The notes beneath the pieces were generated by a model. The model was not told the DNA's origin. It saw nothing but the letters and a program-made list of their open reading frames with translations, and ran no database searches. A program made the translations under genes and the position numbers. A DNA stretch of 64,000 nt from assembly GCF_024609215.1 (NCBI RefSeq), contig NZ_JANIPD030000012.1:1-64000 (forward strand). Reading direction: 5' to 3'. This document shows, one piece after another, positions 7,514 to 17,955 of this stretch (positions are counted from its first letter, which is position 1; each line of letters starts with the position of its first letter). The DNA comes from Curtanaerobium respiraculi. GTDB lineage: Bacteria; Actinomycetota; Coriobacteriia; Coriobacteriales; Eggerthellaceae.

Positions 7514-9612
7514 ATGTCAGGCAAAGTAATCGACGCAATGTGGGATGACTCGCCGGTCAACGTTTCGACCGAGGTCAACTTCATTTGGTCTATCGCAAAC
7601 AAGCTGCGGGGGACGTACCAGAGCGACAAATACAAGGACGTCATCATCCCCATGGTTATCATCAGGCGCTTCGAGTGCGCCTTAGAGCCGACCAAGGATG
7701 CCGTGGTTTCTAAGTTCAAGGAGAACCCGAGCTTCCCATACAAGGCTATGTGCCGTATCTCGGGCTTCCAGTTCTACAATACGAGCGAGTACACGCTGGC
7801 AGAGCTTATCAACGACTCCGAGCACATTGCTGCAAACTTCAAAAGCTACCTGCAGGGATTCTCTTCCAACGTGCAGGAGATACTTATGTCTGCCGAGAAG
7901 GGCCTGGACTTCGGCAAGCAGATAGACAAGATGGACAAGAACAACCGCCTGCTCCCGGTGGTGAAGGCCTTCTCGGAGCTCGACCTCAATCCGCGCACGA
8001 TAGACAACGTGAAGATGGGCTATATCTTCGAAGAGCTGATCAGGAAGTTCTCGGAAAATGCCGAGGCTGGTGACCACTATACCGGGCGCGATATCATCAA
8101 GCTTATGGTGAACATCCTGCTGGCTGAAGGCTGCGACGACATCTTCGACGATGCGAAGGTCATTACCATTTTGGATCAGGCATGTGGCACTGGAGCATGC
8201 TCTCCACGGGCTACAACTTCATCAAGCGTTATAACCCCTCTGCGGACGTGCGCTTGTTCGGCCAGGAGATTAATCCTGAGTCGTATGCCATGTGCCTTGC
8301 CGAGATGATGATCAAGGGGCAAAACGCAGAGAACATCTGCTACCAGGACACCATGGTGGCCGACCGCTTCCCGCACACTAAGATGCGCTTCGTGCTAGAG
8401 AACCCGCCCTTCGGCACTGCCTGGGGCGGCAAGGACGCCGCTGAGGGTGTCGAGGATGCGGTTCGTGCGGAACACCTCAAGGGCTTCGATGGCCGCTGGG
8501 GAGCGGGCCTTCCCGGCTCCGGCGACATGCAGATGCTTTTCCTGCAGTCGGCGGTGGACAAGATGGACGATGACTTTGGGCGCGCCGCAATCATCGAAAA
8601 CGGCAGCCCTCTGTTTACGGGCGGCACTGCCTCGGGCGAGAGCCAGATCCGCCGTTGGCTTCTGGAGCAAGACATCATCGAGGCGATCATCGCTCTACCT
8701 GTCGACCTCTTCTACAACACCGGCATCGCCACCTACATATGGGTGCTATCGAAAAACAAACGTCCGGAACGCAAGGGCAAGATACAGCTCATCGACGCGA
8801 GCGGCATCTTCCACAAGCTCCGCAAGGCGCTCGGTGAGAAGAAGAACGAAATCAGCCCGTCTGACCGTAAGCGAATCACCAAGCTCTATGCGGACTTCCA
8901 GGAAGGAGAGCTTGTCAAGATTTACGACAACAGCGAGTTCATCTACCGCGAGTATGTGGTGATGCAGCCTCTGCAGCGAAGCTATGCTATTACCGGTGAA
9001 CGAATCGATCAGATGCTCGCATCCGGCGCTCTGTCGAATCTCTATGACGAGGCTAAGGTTAACGAGCTCGAGGAGGCCGAGGAGCAAACCGGCAAGGATG
9101 CCAAGAAGCTAGAGAAGCTGCTTGATGGCAAACCGGTCTATGATGCCATCCTTGCGGCGCTGCGGGCAAATGTGTCCGATGATGTCTACCTTTCGCCAGA
9201 TGACTTCCTGCCTGTGCTCACCGAAGTTCTGTCAAGCGCGACGGCGGACAAGAAGCTCTTAGCACGCATTGCCGACGGGCTATCCGTCATGGACAAGAAT
9301 GCGAAGGTTCAGACCGACCGCAAAGGCAATGTGCTCTACGACAAGGAGACCAAAGACACTGAGATTGTGAAGGTTGAGGAGAGCATTGACGACTACATGG
9401 CGCGCGAGGTTCTACCCCACGTGCCCGATGCGGTCGCCTTCTTCGAGGAAGACCTCTCTAAGAAGAAGCCCGTTATCAAGACCGGCGCCGAGATTCCCTT
9501 CACGCGTTACTTCTACACGTACTTGCCGCCCGCGCCGAGCGAAGAGCTTGAGTATGCGTTCTTGGAACTGGACAGGTCTGTGAATGACCGCGTTGCCAAG
9601 CTCTTCGAGTAA
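7514..9612 (+). pseudogene. hsdM: Type I DNA methyltransferase HsdM with one-base frameshift in motif I
   Basis: Normally an N6-adenine methylase that pairs with HsdS. The first frame (ATG 7514, GAGAGG upstream) has the N-terminal HsdM domain (FIWSIANKLRGTY, VIIPMVIIRRFE, GYIFEELIRKF, GDHYTGRDIIKLM) and reaches LDQACGTG, the SAM-binding motif I; then one base is missing at about 8192-8196 and the frame goes astray. The rest is present in another frame: MLSTGYNFIKRYN, NPPFGTAWGG (catalytic motif IV), GSPLFTGGTASGESQIRRWL and a long C-terminus with KPVIKTGAEIPFTRYFYTY. The lesion lies exactly in motif I, so without recoding or correction no active enzyme is made. A sequencing error is possible, because the rest of the gene is well preserved. 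Confidence 0.8.
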
Positions 9613-9624
9613 GGGGTGGCGACG

Positions 9625-10890
9625 ATGAGAGAAATGAAGGCTAGCGGAGTCACTTGGATAGGGATGATTCCAAGTACCTGGGAAATAGACAATCCGAAAT
9701 GGCACTTTACGCAGCGTAAAGACAGGGCGACTCCCGGCTTAACCCAACTTACGGCATCTCAGAAATATGGACTCATCTCCCAGGAGGAGTACATGAGCCG
9801 CATGGGTGCAAAGATTGTAGTGGTCGAGAAAGATTTCGACATCCTCAAGCTTGTTTGCGCAGGAGATTTTGTAATACACATGAGAAGCTTCCAGGGAGGT
9901 CTCGAATACAGCGAGCAGACAGGAAGTACCAGCTCTGCGTATGTCATGCTTATTCCAAAAAAGACCATTCTCGAGCCCCGTTATTACAAGTGGTTTTTTA
10001 AGTCGACGGCCTATATTGATGCTTTGAGCAGCACTACGAATCTCGTTCGAGACGGGCAGGCGATGCGGTGGGCAAACTTTATTCAGCTTCCTATTCTTTT
10101 CCCGCCTGAGGACGAACAGATAGCGATTGCTTCACTGCTAGATGAGAAGACAGCCGAAATTGACGAAGTAACAGAGGGTATTCAGGCTGAGATAGACGCG
10201 CTTGAGTTGTACAAGAGGTCGGTTATTACCGAGGCGGCAGTAAAGGGCTTACACCCGAATACGCCCATGCAGAAAACCGGCATCGAATATGCAGGTGAAA
10301 TACCGGGGCACTGGGCAATGCATCCGGTTTATTACTACTTCGGCGAGAGAAAACACAAGAACGTTCTGGGTCAAGAAGAGAATCTGCTCTCGCTGAGCTA
10401 CGGTCGAGTTATTCGTAGGGACATCAACGCGAATGGCGGTCTGCTACCTGAGAGCTTCACCACCTACAACATCATTGAAGCCGGTGACATCATCATCCGT
10501 CCAACAGACTTGCAGAATGACAAGCGAAGTTTGCGTACGGGACTTGCTACCGAACATGGCATCATTACCTCGGCGTATATTGCACTCAAGCCAATCAAAC
10601 CAGTGAACACTTCCTACTTCCACTACCTTCTTCATGCTTTTGATGTCATGAAGGTGTTCTACAACATGGGGAACGGCGTGCGCCAGGGGTTCAATTACTC
10701 TGAATTCTCAAAGCTAATGGTCTTCGAGCCGTCTCTTCATGAGCAAGACGAAATAGTCGCATACCTTGACTACCGTTGCGGCGAGATTGACCATGCTATC
10801 GCCGACAAGCACAAGCAACTTGAAGTCCTTGATGAATACAAGAAGTCGCTCATCTACGAGTATGTGACCGGCAAGAAGGAAGTGGTCTAG
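9625..10890 (+). CDS. hsdS: Type I restriction-modification specificity subunit HsdS
   Basis: 421 residues with two target-recognition domains (about 10-170 and 210-385), each followed by a conserved helix: PPEDEQIAIASLLDEKTAEI and later EQDEIVAYLDYRCGEIDHAI. This repeated layout is diagnostic of HsdS, which sets the two half-sites recognised by the HsdM/HsdR complex. TGVTWIGMIPSTWE-like openings recur (KASGVTWIGMIPSTWE, KTGIEYAGEIPGHWA). ATG 9625 is preferred over GTG 9616, with AAGGGG upstream. It starts 12 bases after hsdM and overlaps the next gene by one base. It is intact. Confidence 0.85.
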   Translation: MREMKASGVTWIGMIPSTWEIDNPKWHFTQRKDRATPGLTQLTASQKYGLISQEEYMSRMGAKIVVVEKDFDILKLVCAGDFVIHMRSFQGGLEYSEQTGSTSSAYVMLIPKKTILEPRYYKWFFKSTAYIDALSSTTNLVRDGQAMRWANFIQLPILFPPEDEQIAIASLLDEKTAEIDEVTEGIQAEIDALELYKRSVITEAAVKGLHPNTPMQKTGIEYAGEIPGHWAMHPVYYYFGERKHKNVLGQEENLLSLSYGRVIRRDINANGGLLPESFTTYNIIEAGDIIIRPTDLQNDKRSLRTGLATEHGIITSAYIALKPIKPVNTSYFHYLLHAFDVMKVFYNMGNGVRQGFNYSEFSKLMVFEPSLHEQDEIVAYLDYRCGEIDHAIADKHKQLEVLDEYKKSLIYEYVTGKKEVV

Positions 10891-11477
10891 TGGGTGTAGT
10901 CGCCTTTCTTCCTGCAATAATTGGTGGCATCGCCGGTCTTTTCTCTGGCCTCGTAGCTACCTTGATACTTCGGGCTTTGGATAATCGTGGAAAGATTCAG
11001 GCGTTCTACAGCCCCAGGTTCGAGGAACAGGGTTTGACATACTCCGCAGATGCGATGCTCGTGCCCATGAGGGTCGAATTCTTCAACACTGCAAAAAGTG
11101 CCCGCCAGATCAGAGACTGCTGTCTCTACATCCACTTCGATAATGAAACGACTATACGGTTCGACCGGGTACACCGAGCAGATAAAGAAACCCGAAAAGC
11201 AGATGACGTGCGCACGTATGAGCGCCAAGACCTCAAGTATTCTTTCGTGTTGCCGCCGTCTGGAATGACCGAACGGTACTTCGAGTTTAGCGTCGGTATT
11301 CCCACAGGACTCAGGGATACCGGCTTCAAAGGAACCGTCAGCCTTTCCTATACCGACGAGCGCGGAGATAGGATGGCAGCCTCGTTTTTCAGCGTTGAAG
11401 AGGTCGATAGCCGCATTGTTCCTGACTTGCGCGAGGGATACCGCGAGCTGCGATTCAAGAAGGTAAAGACCCGGTAA
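10890..11477 (+). CDS. Unknown membrane-anchored protein inside the type I restriction operon
   Basis: 195 residues from GTG 10890, overlapping the hsdS stop by one base. Residues 2-27 form one hydrophobic segment (VAFLPAIIGGIAGLFSGLVA) followed by a positive stretch (RALDNRGK), so the protein is probably anchored with its C-terminus in the cytoplasm. The remainder is predicted beta-rich (VPMRVEFFNTAKSARQIRD, DCCLYIHFDNETTIRF, KYSFVLPPSGMTERYFEFSV, GTVSLSYTDERGD), like an immunoglobulin or C2-like sandwich. I do not recognise the family. Sitting between hsdS and hsdR and co-translated, it may tether restriction to the membrane or be an accessory effector; both are guesses. Confidence 0.7.
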   Translation: MGVVAFLPAIIGGIAGLFSGLVATLILRALDNRGKIQAFYSPRFEEQGLTYSADAMLVPMRVEFFNTAKSARQIRDCCLYIHFDNETTIRFDRVHRADKETRKADDVRTYERQDLKYSFVLPPSGMTERYFEFSVGIPTGLRDTGFKGTVSLSYTDERGDRMAASFFSVEEVDSRIVPDLREGYRELRFKKVKTR

Positions 11478-11505
11478 GGGCTAAGGACGAAAGGACTCTA
11501 TCGGG

Positions 11506-14472
11506 ATGAACGATATTCTCAGCGAGAAGGACTACCAGCGTTTCATCATGGAGCGCCTGAAGGAAGACAACGGGTATCGCATCCGCAAGCAGAAGAGCTT
11601 CGACAGGCTCTTTGCGGTCGACCGCGAGATGCTGTTCGAGTTCCTGCGCGGAACGCAGCCCGATGAGATGGAGACCCTGCGCCGCATCTACAAAGGCGAC
11701 CTCGAGCAGACCATCGTCAGCTACGTCAACGCCGAGGCCACCAAGGCACGCGGCAGTCTGCTGGGCGTGCTCAAGCATGGTATCGAGCTATCCAACATGA
11801 AGCTCGAGCTGATGTACACCAAGCCCGCGACCACCTTCAACCCCGACCTCATGGCCAAGTACGAGAAGAACATCTTCTCGGTGATGGAGGAGGTCTGGGC
11901 AAGCGACGAGGAGCGCATCGACCTGGTGGTCTTCCTCAACGGGCTAGCCATCATGTCCTTCGAGCTGAAGTGCAACGCCGCAGGCCAGTCCTACCAGGAC
12001 GCTATCTACCAGTACCGCACCGAGCGCAACCCCAAGACGCGCCTGTTCCTGTTCAAGGCCGGTTGCTTGGTGAACTTCGCCATGGACTTGAACGAGGTCT
12101 ACATGACCACCAAGCTCGCGGACGAGGCCACCTACTTCCTGCCTTTCAACATAGGCAACGGCAACGGCGTGGACATGGGCGCAGGCAACCCTACCTTCGA
12201 CGACAAGTACTCCGTCTCGTACATGTGGGAGGACATCCTGAAGAAGGACACCGTCCTCGACCTCATCGGGCGCTTCGTGTTCATCGAGACCAAGGAGGAG
12301 ACCGACGAGCTGACCGGCAAGAAGCGCCGCAAGGAGACGATCATCTTTCCACGCTACCACCAGCTCGACGTCATCCGAAAGCTGCTGGCCGACGTGCGCG
12401 AGAACCGCACGGCGCAGAACTACCTCATCCAGCACAGCGCCGGTTCTGGCAAGACCAACTCCATCGCATGGCTCGCGCACCGGCTGACCTCGCTGCACGA
12501 TGCGGACAACAAGATCATCTTCGACAATGTCATCATCGTGACCGACCGTGTGGTGGTCGACCGACAGCTGCAGAAGGCCATCCTCGGCCTCGAACACAAG
12601 GCGGGCCTCATCCGCGTGATGGACGACAAGTGCAACTCCGCAGACCTCGCCATCGCCCTCAACGGCAACACGAAGATCATCGCCACGACCATCCAGAAGT
12701 TCCCCTACATCGTGGACAGCGTGAAGGGGCTTGAGGGTAAGCGGTTCGCTGTCATCATCGACGAGGCGCATTCCTCCACCGCTGGCAAGGACATGGCCGC
12801 CGTGACCAAGTCGCTCGGCTCCGGCGAGGGTACCGAGGCAGACGTGGAAGACCTCATCACCGACGCGATACGCCGCAACGGCAAGCAGCCCAACGTCTCG
12901 ATGTTCGCCTTCACGGCGACGCCCAAGCCCACGACCATCATGCTGTTCGGGCGGCTGAACACCAAGGGCCAGCGCGAGGCGTTCCACATCTACTCGATGA
13001 GGCAGGCCATCGAGGAGGGCTTCATCCTCGACGTGCTGATGAACTACACCACCTACGACACCTTCTACCAGATCAACAAAGAGATTGAGGAAGACCCGCG
13101 CTGCAAGACCGTCGAGGCCAAGCGCCAGATCGCCCGCTTCGTCGAGCTGCACGATACCAACATCGCGCAGCGCGTGGAGGTCATCGTCGAGCACTTCCGC
13201 ACCACGGTGATGACCGGGCTCGGCGGTATGGCTAAGGCGATGGTTGTCACAGCCTCGCGCGCCTCCGCCGTGAAGTACCGGCAGGCGTTCGAGGAGTACT
13301 GCGCCAAGAAGGGCTACACCGACATCCATGCCCTGGTGGCTTTCTCGGGCAAGGTGACGCTGCCCGACGACAGCACCGAGTACACCGAGGCGGGCATGAA
13401 CGGCTTCCCCGAGGACAGGCTCGTCAAGGAGTTCGACCGCGACGACTACCAGGTGCTGCTGGTCGCCAACAAGTACCAGACGGGCTTCGACCAGCCCAAG
13501 CTCTGCGCCATGTACGTCCTCAAGAAGCTCAAGGGCGTGTCCGCCGTGCAGACGCTCTCGCGCTTGAACCGCATCTGCCCGCCCTTCGAGAAGAAGACCT
13601 TCGTGCTCGACTTCGTGAACGGCTACGAGGACATCAAGAACGCCTTCGCACCGTACTACACGACGACGCTGCTCTCCAACTCGGTCACGCCCGAGGCCAT
13701 CTACGACCTTGAGGCCAAGATCGACGCCTACGCCGTCCTCGACCCGGAGTACATCGACAAGACCAACGAGCTGCTCTACAAGGAGAAGGTCACTTTGAGG
13801 GAGAAGCAGCGCCTCATCCACTACTTCACCCGCTCCAAGAACATGATCGAGGCATACGACCTGCTCAAGCAGCACGAGATTGTCGCGCTGATGCGCCACT
13901 TCGTGCGCTTCTACGAGTTCATGCTGCAGGTCTCGTGCTTTGAGGACACCGACCTGCACCGCAAGTACAACTTCATCAACTACCTGCTGGCCTACATCAA
14001 CATCAAGCACCCCGGCGGCGGCTTCGACCTCACCGGGAAGATCAAGGCCACCAACTTCCTGCAGAAAAAGAACGAGGAGCACGCCAAGCCCGACCTGATG
14101 GCCAAGCCGGTCGTGAAACTCGCGCAGGCAGAGACATTCGAGCTGACCGAGGCCAAGGAGGAGCGGCTGTCGCAGATCATCGCCGAGATCAACAGCCGCA
14201 CGGGCAAGTCATACGACAACGACGTGGCCGTGAAGGCCATGCTGCAGATCCGCGACATCCTGCTGAAGTCGGAGAAGCTCAAGGCTTCCGCCAAGAACAA
14301 CACGGTGAGGGACTTCGAGTTCTCCTACTTCGACGACATCGACGACGCTCTCATCGAGGGCCTGTCGCAGAACCAGGACTTTTTCACGCTGCTGCTGAGC
14401 AACGACGAGATAAAGAGGCAAGTGCTCGGCATCTTCACCGACGAGATATACCAGAGCCTCAGAAGTGCGTAA
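11506..14472 (+). CDS. hsdR: Type I restriction endonuclease HsdR
   Basis: 988 residues, normal for the family. The N-terminal nuclease has a PD-(D/E)xK core: D139 in RIDLVVFLNG, then E153 and K155 in SFELKCN. The superfamily 2 motor follows: HSAGSGKT (310-317, Walker A), VIIDEAHSS (DEAH near 419-422), FTATPKPTT (motif III) and QTLSRLNRICP (motif VI). The C-terminus is helical for contact with the methylase. It translocates and cuts foreign DNA when bound by HsdM/HsdS. It starts 28 bases after the unknown membrane protein; its stop codon overlaps the ribosome-binding site of mcrB. No lesion is seen, so the cell could be making a nuclease whose methylase partner is broken. Confidence 0.92.
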   Translation: MNDILSEKDYQRFIMERLKEDNGYRIRKQKSFDRLFAVDREMLFEFLRGTQPDEMETLRRIYKGDLEQTIVSYVNAEATKARGSLLGVLKHGIELSNMKLELMYTKPATTFNPDLMAKYEKNIFSVMEEVWASDEERIDLVVFLNGLAIMSFELKCNAAGQSYQDAIYQYRTERNPKTRLFLFKAGCLVNFAMDLNEVYMTTKLADEATYFLPFNIGNGNGVDMGAGNPTFDDKYSVSYMWEDILKKDTVLDLIGRFVFIETKEETDELTGKKRRKETIIFPRYHQLDVIRKLLADVRENRTAQNYLIQHSAGSGKTNSIAWLAHRLTSLHDADNKIIFDNVIIVTDRVVVDRQLQKAILGLEHKAGLIRVMDDKCNSADLAIALNGNTKIIATTIQKFPYIVDSVKGLEGKRFAVIIDEAHSSTAGKDMAAVTKSLGSGEGTEADVEDLITDAIRRNGKQPNVSMFAFTATPKPTTIMLFGRLNTKGQREAFHIYSMRQAIEEGFILDVLMNYTTYDTFYQINKEIEEDPRCKTVEAKRQIARFVELHDTNIAQRVEVIVEHFRTTVMTGLGGMAKAMVVTASRASAVKYRQAFEEYCAKKGYTDIHALVAFSGKVTLPDDSTEYTEAGMNGFPEDRLVKEFDRDDYQVLLVANKYQTGFDQPKLCAMYVLKKLKGVSAVQTLSRLNRICPPFEKKTFVLDFVNGYEDIKNAFAPYYTTTLLSNSVTPEAIYDLEAKIDAYAVLDPEYIDKTNELLYKEKVTLREKQRLIHYFTRSKNMIEAYDLLKQHEIVALMRHFVRFYEFMLQVSCFEDTDLHRKYNFINYLLAYINIKHPGGGFDLTGKIKATNFLQKKNEEHAKPDLMAKPVVKLAQAETFELTEAKEERLSQIIAEINSRTGKSYDNDVAVKAMLQIRDILLKSEKLKASAKNNTVRDFEFSYFDDIDDALIEGLSQNQDFFTLLLSNDEIKRQVLGIFTDEIYQSLRSA

Positions 14473-14482
14473 GGAGCTTGCC

Positions 14483-16882
14483 ATGTTCGACCGATTCCGC
14501 CTGAAGGAAGTGCTCGTAGAGTACAAGAAGGACTTCATCCCCATGCAATGGGGCAACGAGAAATACAAATGGGAGGCCGTGAAGCATTTCCAAGACAATT
14601 GGGATGTGAACACGCCCGACTTCGCCGACATGCTCGAGCGGTCTCTGGCCAAGACCCACAACCTCCTGGCATCGATGAACAACTTCCCGGCGAGGATGAT
14701 CGTGGGCTTCGCCAAGACCGCGCCAGAAGAGGTGCGCTCGATGTTCATCGCGCTCTTCGACGAGGGTAGGGACTACTACGAGCGTGTGAACGAGTTCAAG
14801 ATGCAGTCCTCGATCCTGCTGGAGAAGTACGGAAACGGCGCAGGACAGCACTACCAGTACGAGAACGCCGTCACCACCTATCTGTGGCTGCGCTACCCGG
14901 ACAGGTACTACATCTACAAATTTGGCGAAGTGAAGAAGGCCGCCGACGAGCTCGACGCCGACTACCGCTTCAAGAAGGGCGCTTACGCCGACAACGTGCG
15001 CAACCACCTAGCGTTCTACGACGAGTTGTGCGGGGCACTTAAGGCCGACGAAGACCTGGCCGCCATACTGCGTTCGCAGCTCACGCCCGAGTGCTATCCA
15101 GACCCGGAGCTGCGCACGCTCACCATCGACGTCGGCTTTTACATCAGCCGCTACGTCGCGGGCAAGCAGGAAACGCCCGCAACCGACTGGTTTCCCGCGA
15201 AGGAGGAGTACGACCCAGGCCTGTCCGCAGATGACTGGGAGGCGCTGCTCCGCGATGAGTCTGTGTTCACCGAGGGAGCGCTCGAGATCGTCCGTCGTCT
15301 CAAGGACTACGGCGGCGAGGCCACCTGCAAGCAGCTCTCCGTGAAGTACGGTGAGTCGAGACAGTTCTATCTGAGCGGCTCTGTCTCGCTCGCCAAGCGC
15401 GTGGTCGAGAAGACTGGTTGCCCGGTGCTCGCCGGTGATCATGAGAATTCGAAGTGGTGGCCGGTGCTCTATGTCGGACGCCACGCGGGCAAAGACGAGG
15501 AGGGCTCATACGTCTGGAGGCTGCGTGACGAGCTCGCCGAGGCGCTCGACCGCATCGACTTGAGCGGCGTGGCCCTGCACGCTGAGTCCGAAGGCGGCGA
15601 GGACGACCGGGGATACTGGTGGCTCAACACCAACCCCAAGATCTGGAGTTTCGCCGACATCGCGGTCGGAGAGGTGCAGTCCTACACGCTCTACAACGAG
15701 AACGGCAACAAGCGCCGCGTCTTCCAGAACTTCCTGGACGCCAGGGCCGGTGACATGATCATCGGCTACGAGTCGAACCCGGTGAAGCAGATCGTAGCCA
15801 TCGGCAAGGTCTCCGCCGAGCAGGACGGCGAGAAGCTCTACTTCGAGAAGGTCGAGGGGCTCTCCACGCCCATCGACTATCAGACGCTGCACGACTGCTC
15901 CGAGCTGGAGAAGATGGAGTACTTCGTCAACCCGCAGGGCAGCCTTTTCAAGCTGACACCCGGCGAGTACGACTTCATCCCCGACCTCATCCGCGAAGAG
16001 AACCCCATCGCCGGGGAGGCCAAGGTCGAGACCTACATCGAGGATGACTTCCTCGAGGATGTCTACATGTCCGAGGAGCGATACGAGCATCTGGTGGCGG
16101 TTCTGCGGAACAAGAAGAACGTCATCCTGCAGGGCGCTCCGGGCGTCGGGAAGACATTCTGCGCCAACAGGCTCGCCTGGTCGATGATGGGAGAGAAGGA
16201 CGATAGCCGCATCGAGTTCGTGCAGTTCCACCAGAACTACTCCTACGAGGACTTCATGATGGGCTACAAGCCCGCTGGCGAGGGGTTCGAGCTGAAGTAC
16301 GGCGTGTTCTACCGCTTCTGCCAGAAGGCCGCCAGCCAGCCGGACAAGGAGTTCTTCTTCGTCATCGACGAGATCAACCGTGGCAACATGTCCAAGATAT
16401 TCGGCGAGCTGCTGATGCTCATCGAGCGCGACTACCGTGGCACCAAGGCCACGCTCGCGTATAACGGCCTTTCCTTCAGCGTGCCCAAGAACCTCTATAT
16501 CATCGGCATGATGAACACCGCCGACCGGTCACTCGCCATGATCGACTACGCGCTGCGCCGCCGTTTCAGCTTCTTCGAGATGGAGCCGGGGTTCGACTCC
16601 GAGGGCTTCGCGGCCTACCAGAAGTCGCTCGACAACGAGGTACTCGACGAGTTGGTAACCCGGGTCAAGGAGCTTAACGCCGAGATAGCGCGCGACCGCT
16701 CGCTCGGACGCGGCTTCTGCATCGGGCACAGCTACTTTTGCGGGCGCGACGTCGCAGACGAGGAGTGGCTGCGCGAGGTCGTGGACTACGACATCCTGCC
16801 GATGCTGGCCGAGTACTGGTTCGACGACGAGGCCAAGCTGCGCCGCTGGGAGAACAGCCTGCACGGGGTGTTCCAGCGATGA
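14483..16882 (+). CDS. mcrB: McrB-like GTPase with N-terminal EVE/YTH-like domain
   Basis: 799 residues. Residues about 375-520 (GYWWLNTNPKIWSFADIAVG, VFQNFLDARAGDMIIGYES, VKQIVAIGKVSAEQ) look like an EVE domain, a PUA/YTH-like fold that binds modified bases. The AAA+ motor follows: GAPGVGKT (551-558), VIDEINRGN (from 627), MMNTADRSL and ALRRRFSF (sensor/arginine finger), typical of McrB, which uses GTP. The start is ATG 14483, with AAGGAG 6 bases ahead inside the hsdR end; GTG 14465 has no such site. With McrC it should restrict DNA carrying modified cytosine. The stop overlaps the mcrC start (ATGA). Confidence 0.85.
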   Translation: MFDRFRLKEVLVEYKKDFIPMQWGNEKYKWEAVKHFQDNWDVNTPDFADMLERSLAKTHNLLASMNNFPARMIVGFAKTAPEEVRSMFIALFDEGRDYYERVNEFKMQSSILLEKYGNGAGQHYQYENAVTTYLWLRYPDRYYIYKFGEVKKAADELDADYRFKKGAYADNVRNHLAFYDELCGALKADEDLAAILRSQLTPECYPDPELRTLTIDVGFYISRYVAGKQETPATDWFPAKEEYDPGLSADDWEALLRDESVFTEGALEIVRRLKDYGGEATCKQLSVKYGESRQFYLSGSVSLAKRVVEKTGCPVLAGDHENSKWWPVLYVGRHAGKDEEGSYVWRLRDELAEALDRIDLSGVALHAESEGGEDDRGYWWLNTNPKIWSFADIAVGEVQSYTLYNENGNKRRVFQNFLDARAGDMIIGYESNPVKQIVAIGKVSAEQDGEKLYFEKVEGLSTPIDYQTLHDCSELEKMEYFVNPQGSLFKLTPGEYDFIPDLIREENPIAGEAKVETYIEDDFLEDVYMSEERYEHLVAVLRNKKNVILQGAPGVGKTFCANRLAWSMMGEKDDSRIEFVQFHQNYSYEDFMMGYKPAGEGFELKYGVFYRFCQKAASQPDKEFFFVIDEINRGNMSKIFGELLMLIERDYRGTKATLAYNGLSFSVPKNLYIIGMMNTADRSLAMIDYALRRRFSFFEMEPGFDSEGFAAYQKSLDNEVLDELVTRVKELNAEIARDRSLGRGFCIGHSYFCGRDVADEEWLREVVDYDILPMLAEYWFDDEAKLRRWENSLHGVFQR

Positions 16883-17955
16883 TCAAGGACAAGAGCATAT
16901 TCATCAAGAACGTCTACTATATGCTCTCCTACGCGTTCCAAGACCTGCGCCCCGACCGCGAGGACGACGTCGCGGGTGAAGATTTCGAGCGCATCCACGA
17001 CCTGCTCGCGTCCATTCTCGCCAAGGGCATCGCACGGCAGCTCAAGCAGGGTCTCTACCGCGAATACGTGAACCACGTGGAAGACCTGCCCGTGCTGCGG
17101 GGCAAGGTCGAGATAGCGGGAACCATCAGGAATAGGCTCGCTCGTAACTGCCGAGTTTCGTGCGAATACGATGAGCTATCCGAGGACAACCTGCTCAACC
17201 AGATCCTGAAGACGACGGCCATGCTGCTTCTGCGCCACGGTGACGTGAGTGCCGAGCACCGCGATGAGCTGAAGAAGCGCATGCTGTTCTTTGCCACCGT
17301 GGGCGAGGTGGAGCCTGCGGGCATCTGCTGGTCGTCCATCCGCTTCACGTGCAACAACCAGAGCTACCGGATGCTGCTGTCGGTGTGCCAGCTGGTCATC
17401 GACGGCATGCTGCTCACCGACGAGCGCGGTGAGATGTACCTGATGACCTACATCAAGCCGCAGTACATGGAGCGGCTCTACGAGAAGTTCATCCTTGAGT
17501 ACTACCGCAAGGAGTGCGGCTTCGCGCAGGCCAGCTCCCCGCAGATCAAGTGGGCGCTCGACGACGGGATGGGCACGATGCTTCCCACCATGCAGAGCGA
17601 TATAGTGCTTTCGCGCGGGGGCACAGTTCTCATCATCGATGCGAAGTACTACACGCATACGCTGCAGACGTGGGATGCCTACGATTCGGCGACTATCCAC
17701 TCGAACAACCTGTACCAGATCTTCACCTACGTAAAGAATAAGGAGGCCGAGCTCGCGGGTGCGACGCACGAGGTGAGCGGCATGCTGCTCTATGCCAAGA
17801 CCGACGAGGAGACCCAGCCCGATGGCATCTACCAGATGAGCGGCAACCAGATTAGCGTGCGTACGCTCGACCTGAACCTACCCTTCGAGCAGATCGCAGC
17901 CCAGCTCGACGCGATAGCCGAGCAGCACTTCGCTAAGGAGGCGATTGCCGTATGA
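16879..17955 (+). CDS. mcrC: McrC-like nuclease subunit
   Basis: 358 residues, starting at ATG 16879 inside the end of mcrB. The N-terminal half (FIKNVYYMLSYAFQDL, LPVLRGKVEI, DELSEDNLLNQILK) is the McrC bridging domain; the C-terminal half has the PD-(D/E)xK nuclease signature, D241 in QSDIVL and D254-A-K256 in LIIDAKYY. McrC stimulates the McrB motor and cuts the DNA. The gene overlaps the SLATT gene by four bases (ATGA), so restriction and the signalling module are translationally linked. All catalytic residues are in place. Confidence 0.88.
   Translation: MIKDKSIFIKNVYYMLSYAFQDLRPDREDDVAGEDFERIHDLLASILAKGIARQLKQGLYREYVNHVEDLPVLRGKVEIAGTIRNRLARNCRVSCEYDELSEDNLLNQILKTTAMLLLRHGDVSAEHRDELKKRMLFFATVGEVEPAGICWSSIRFTCNNQSYRMLLSVCQLVIDGMLLTDERGEMYLMTYIKPQYMERLYEKFILEYYRKECGFAQASSPQIKWALDDGMGTMLPTMQSDIVLSRGGTVLIIDAKYYTHTLQTWDAYDSATIHSNNLYQIFTYVKNKEAELAGATHEVSGMLLYAKTDEETQPDGIYQMSGNQISVRTLDLNLPFEQIAAQLDAIAEQHFAKEAIAV

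Noticed and set aside
11944-14082. 712-codon open frame on the minus strand
   Set aside because: It is the exact antisense of hsdR; high GC at third codon positions keeps the opposite frame open. The encoded text is low-complexity Val/Leu/Asp/His-rich and resembles no protein.
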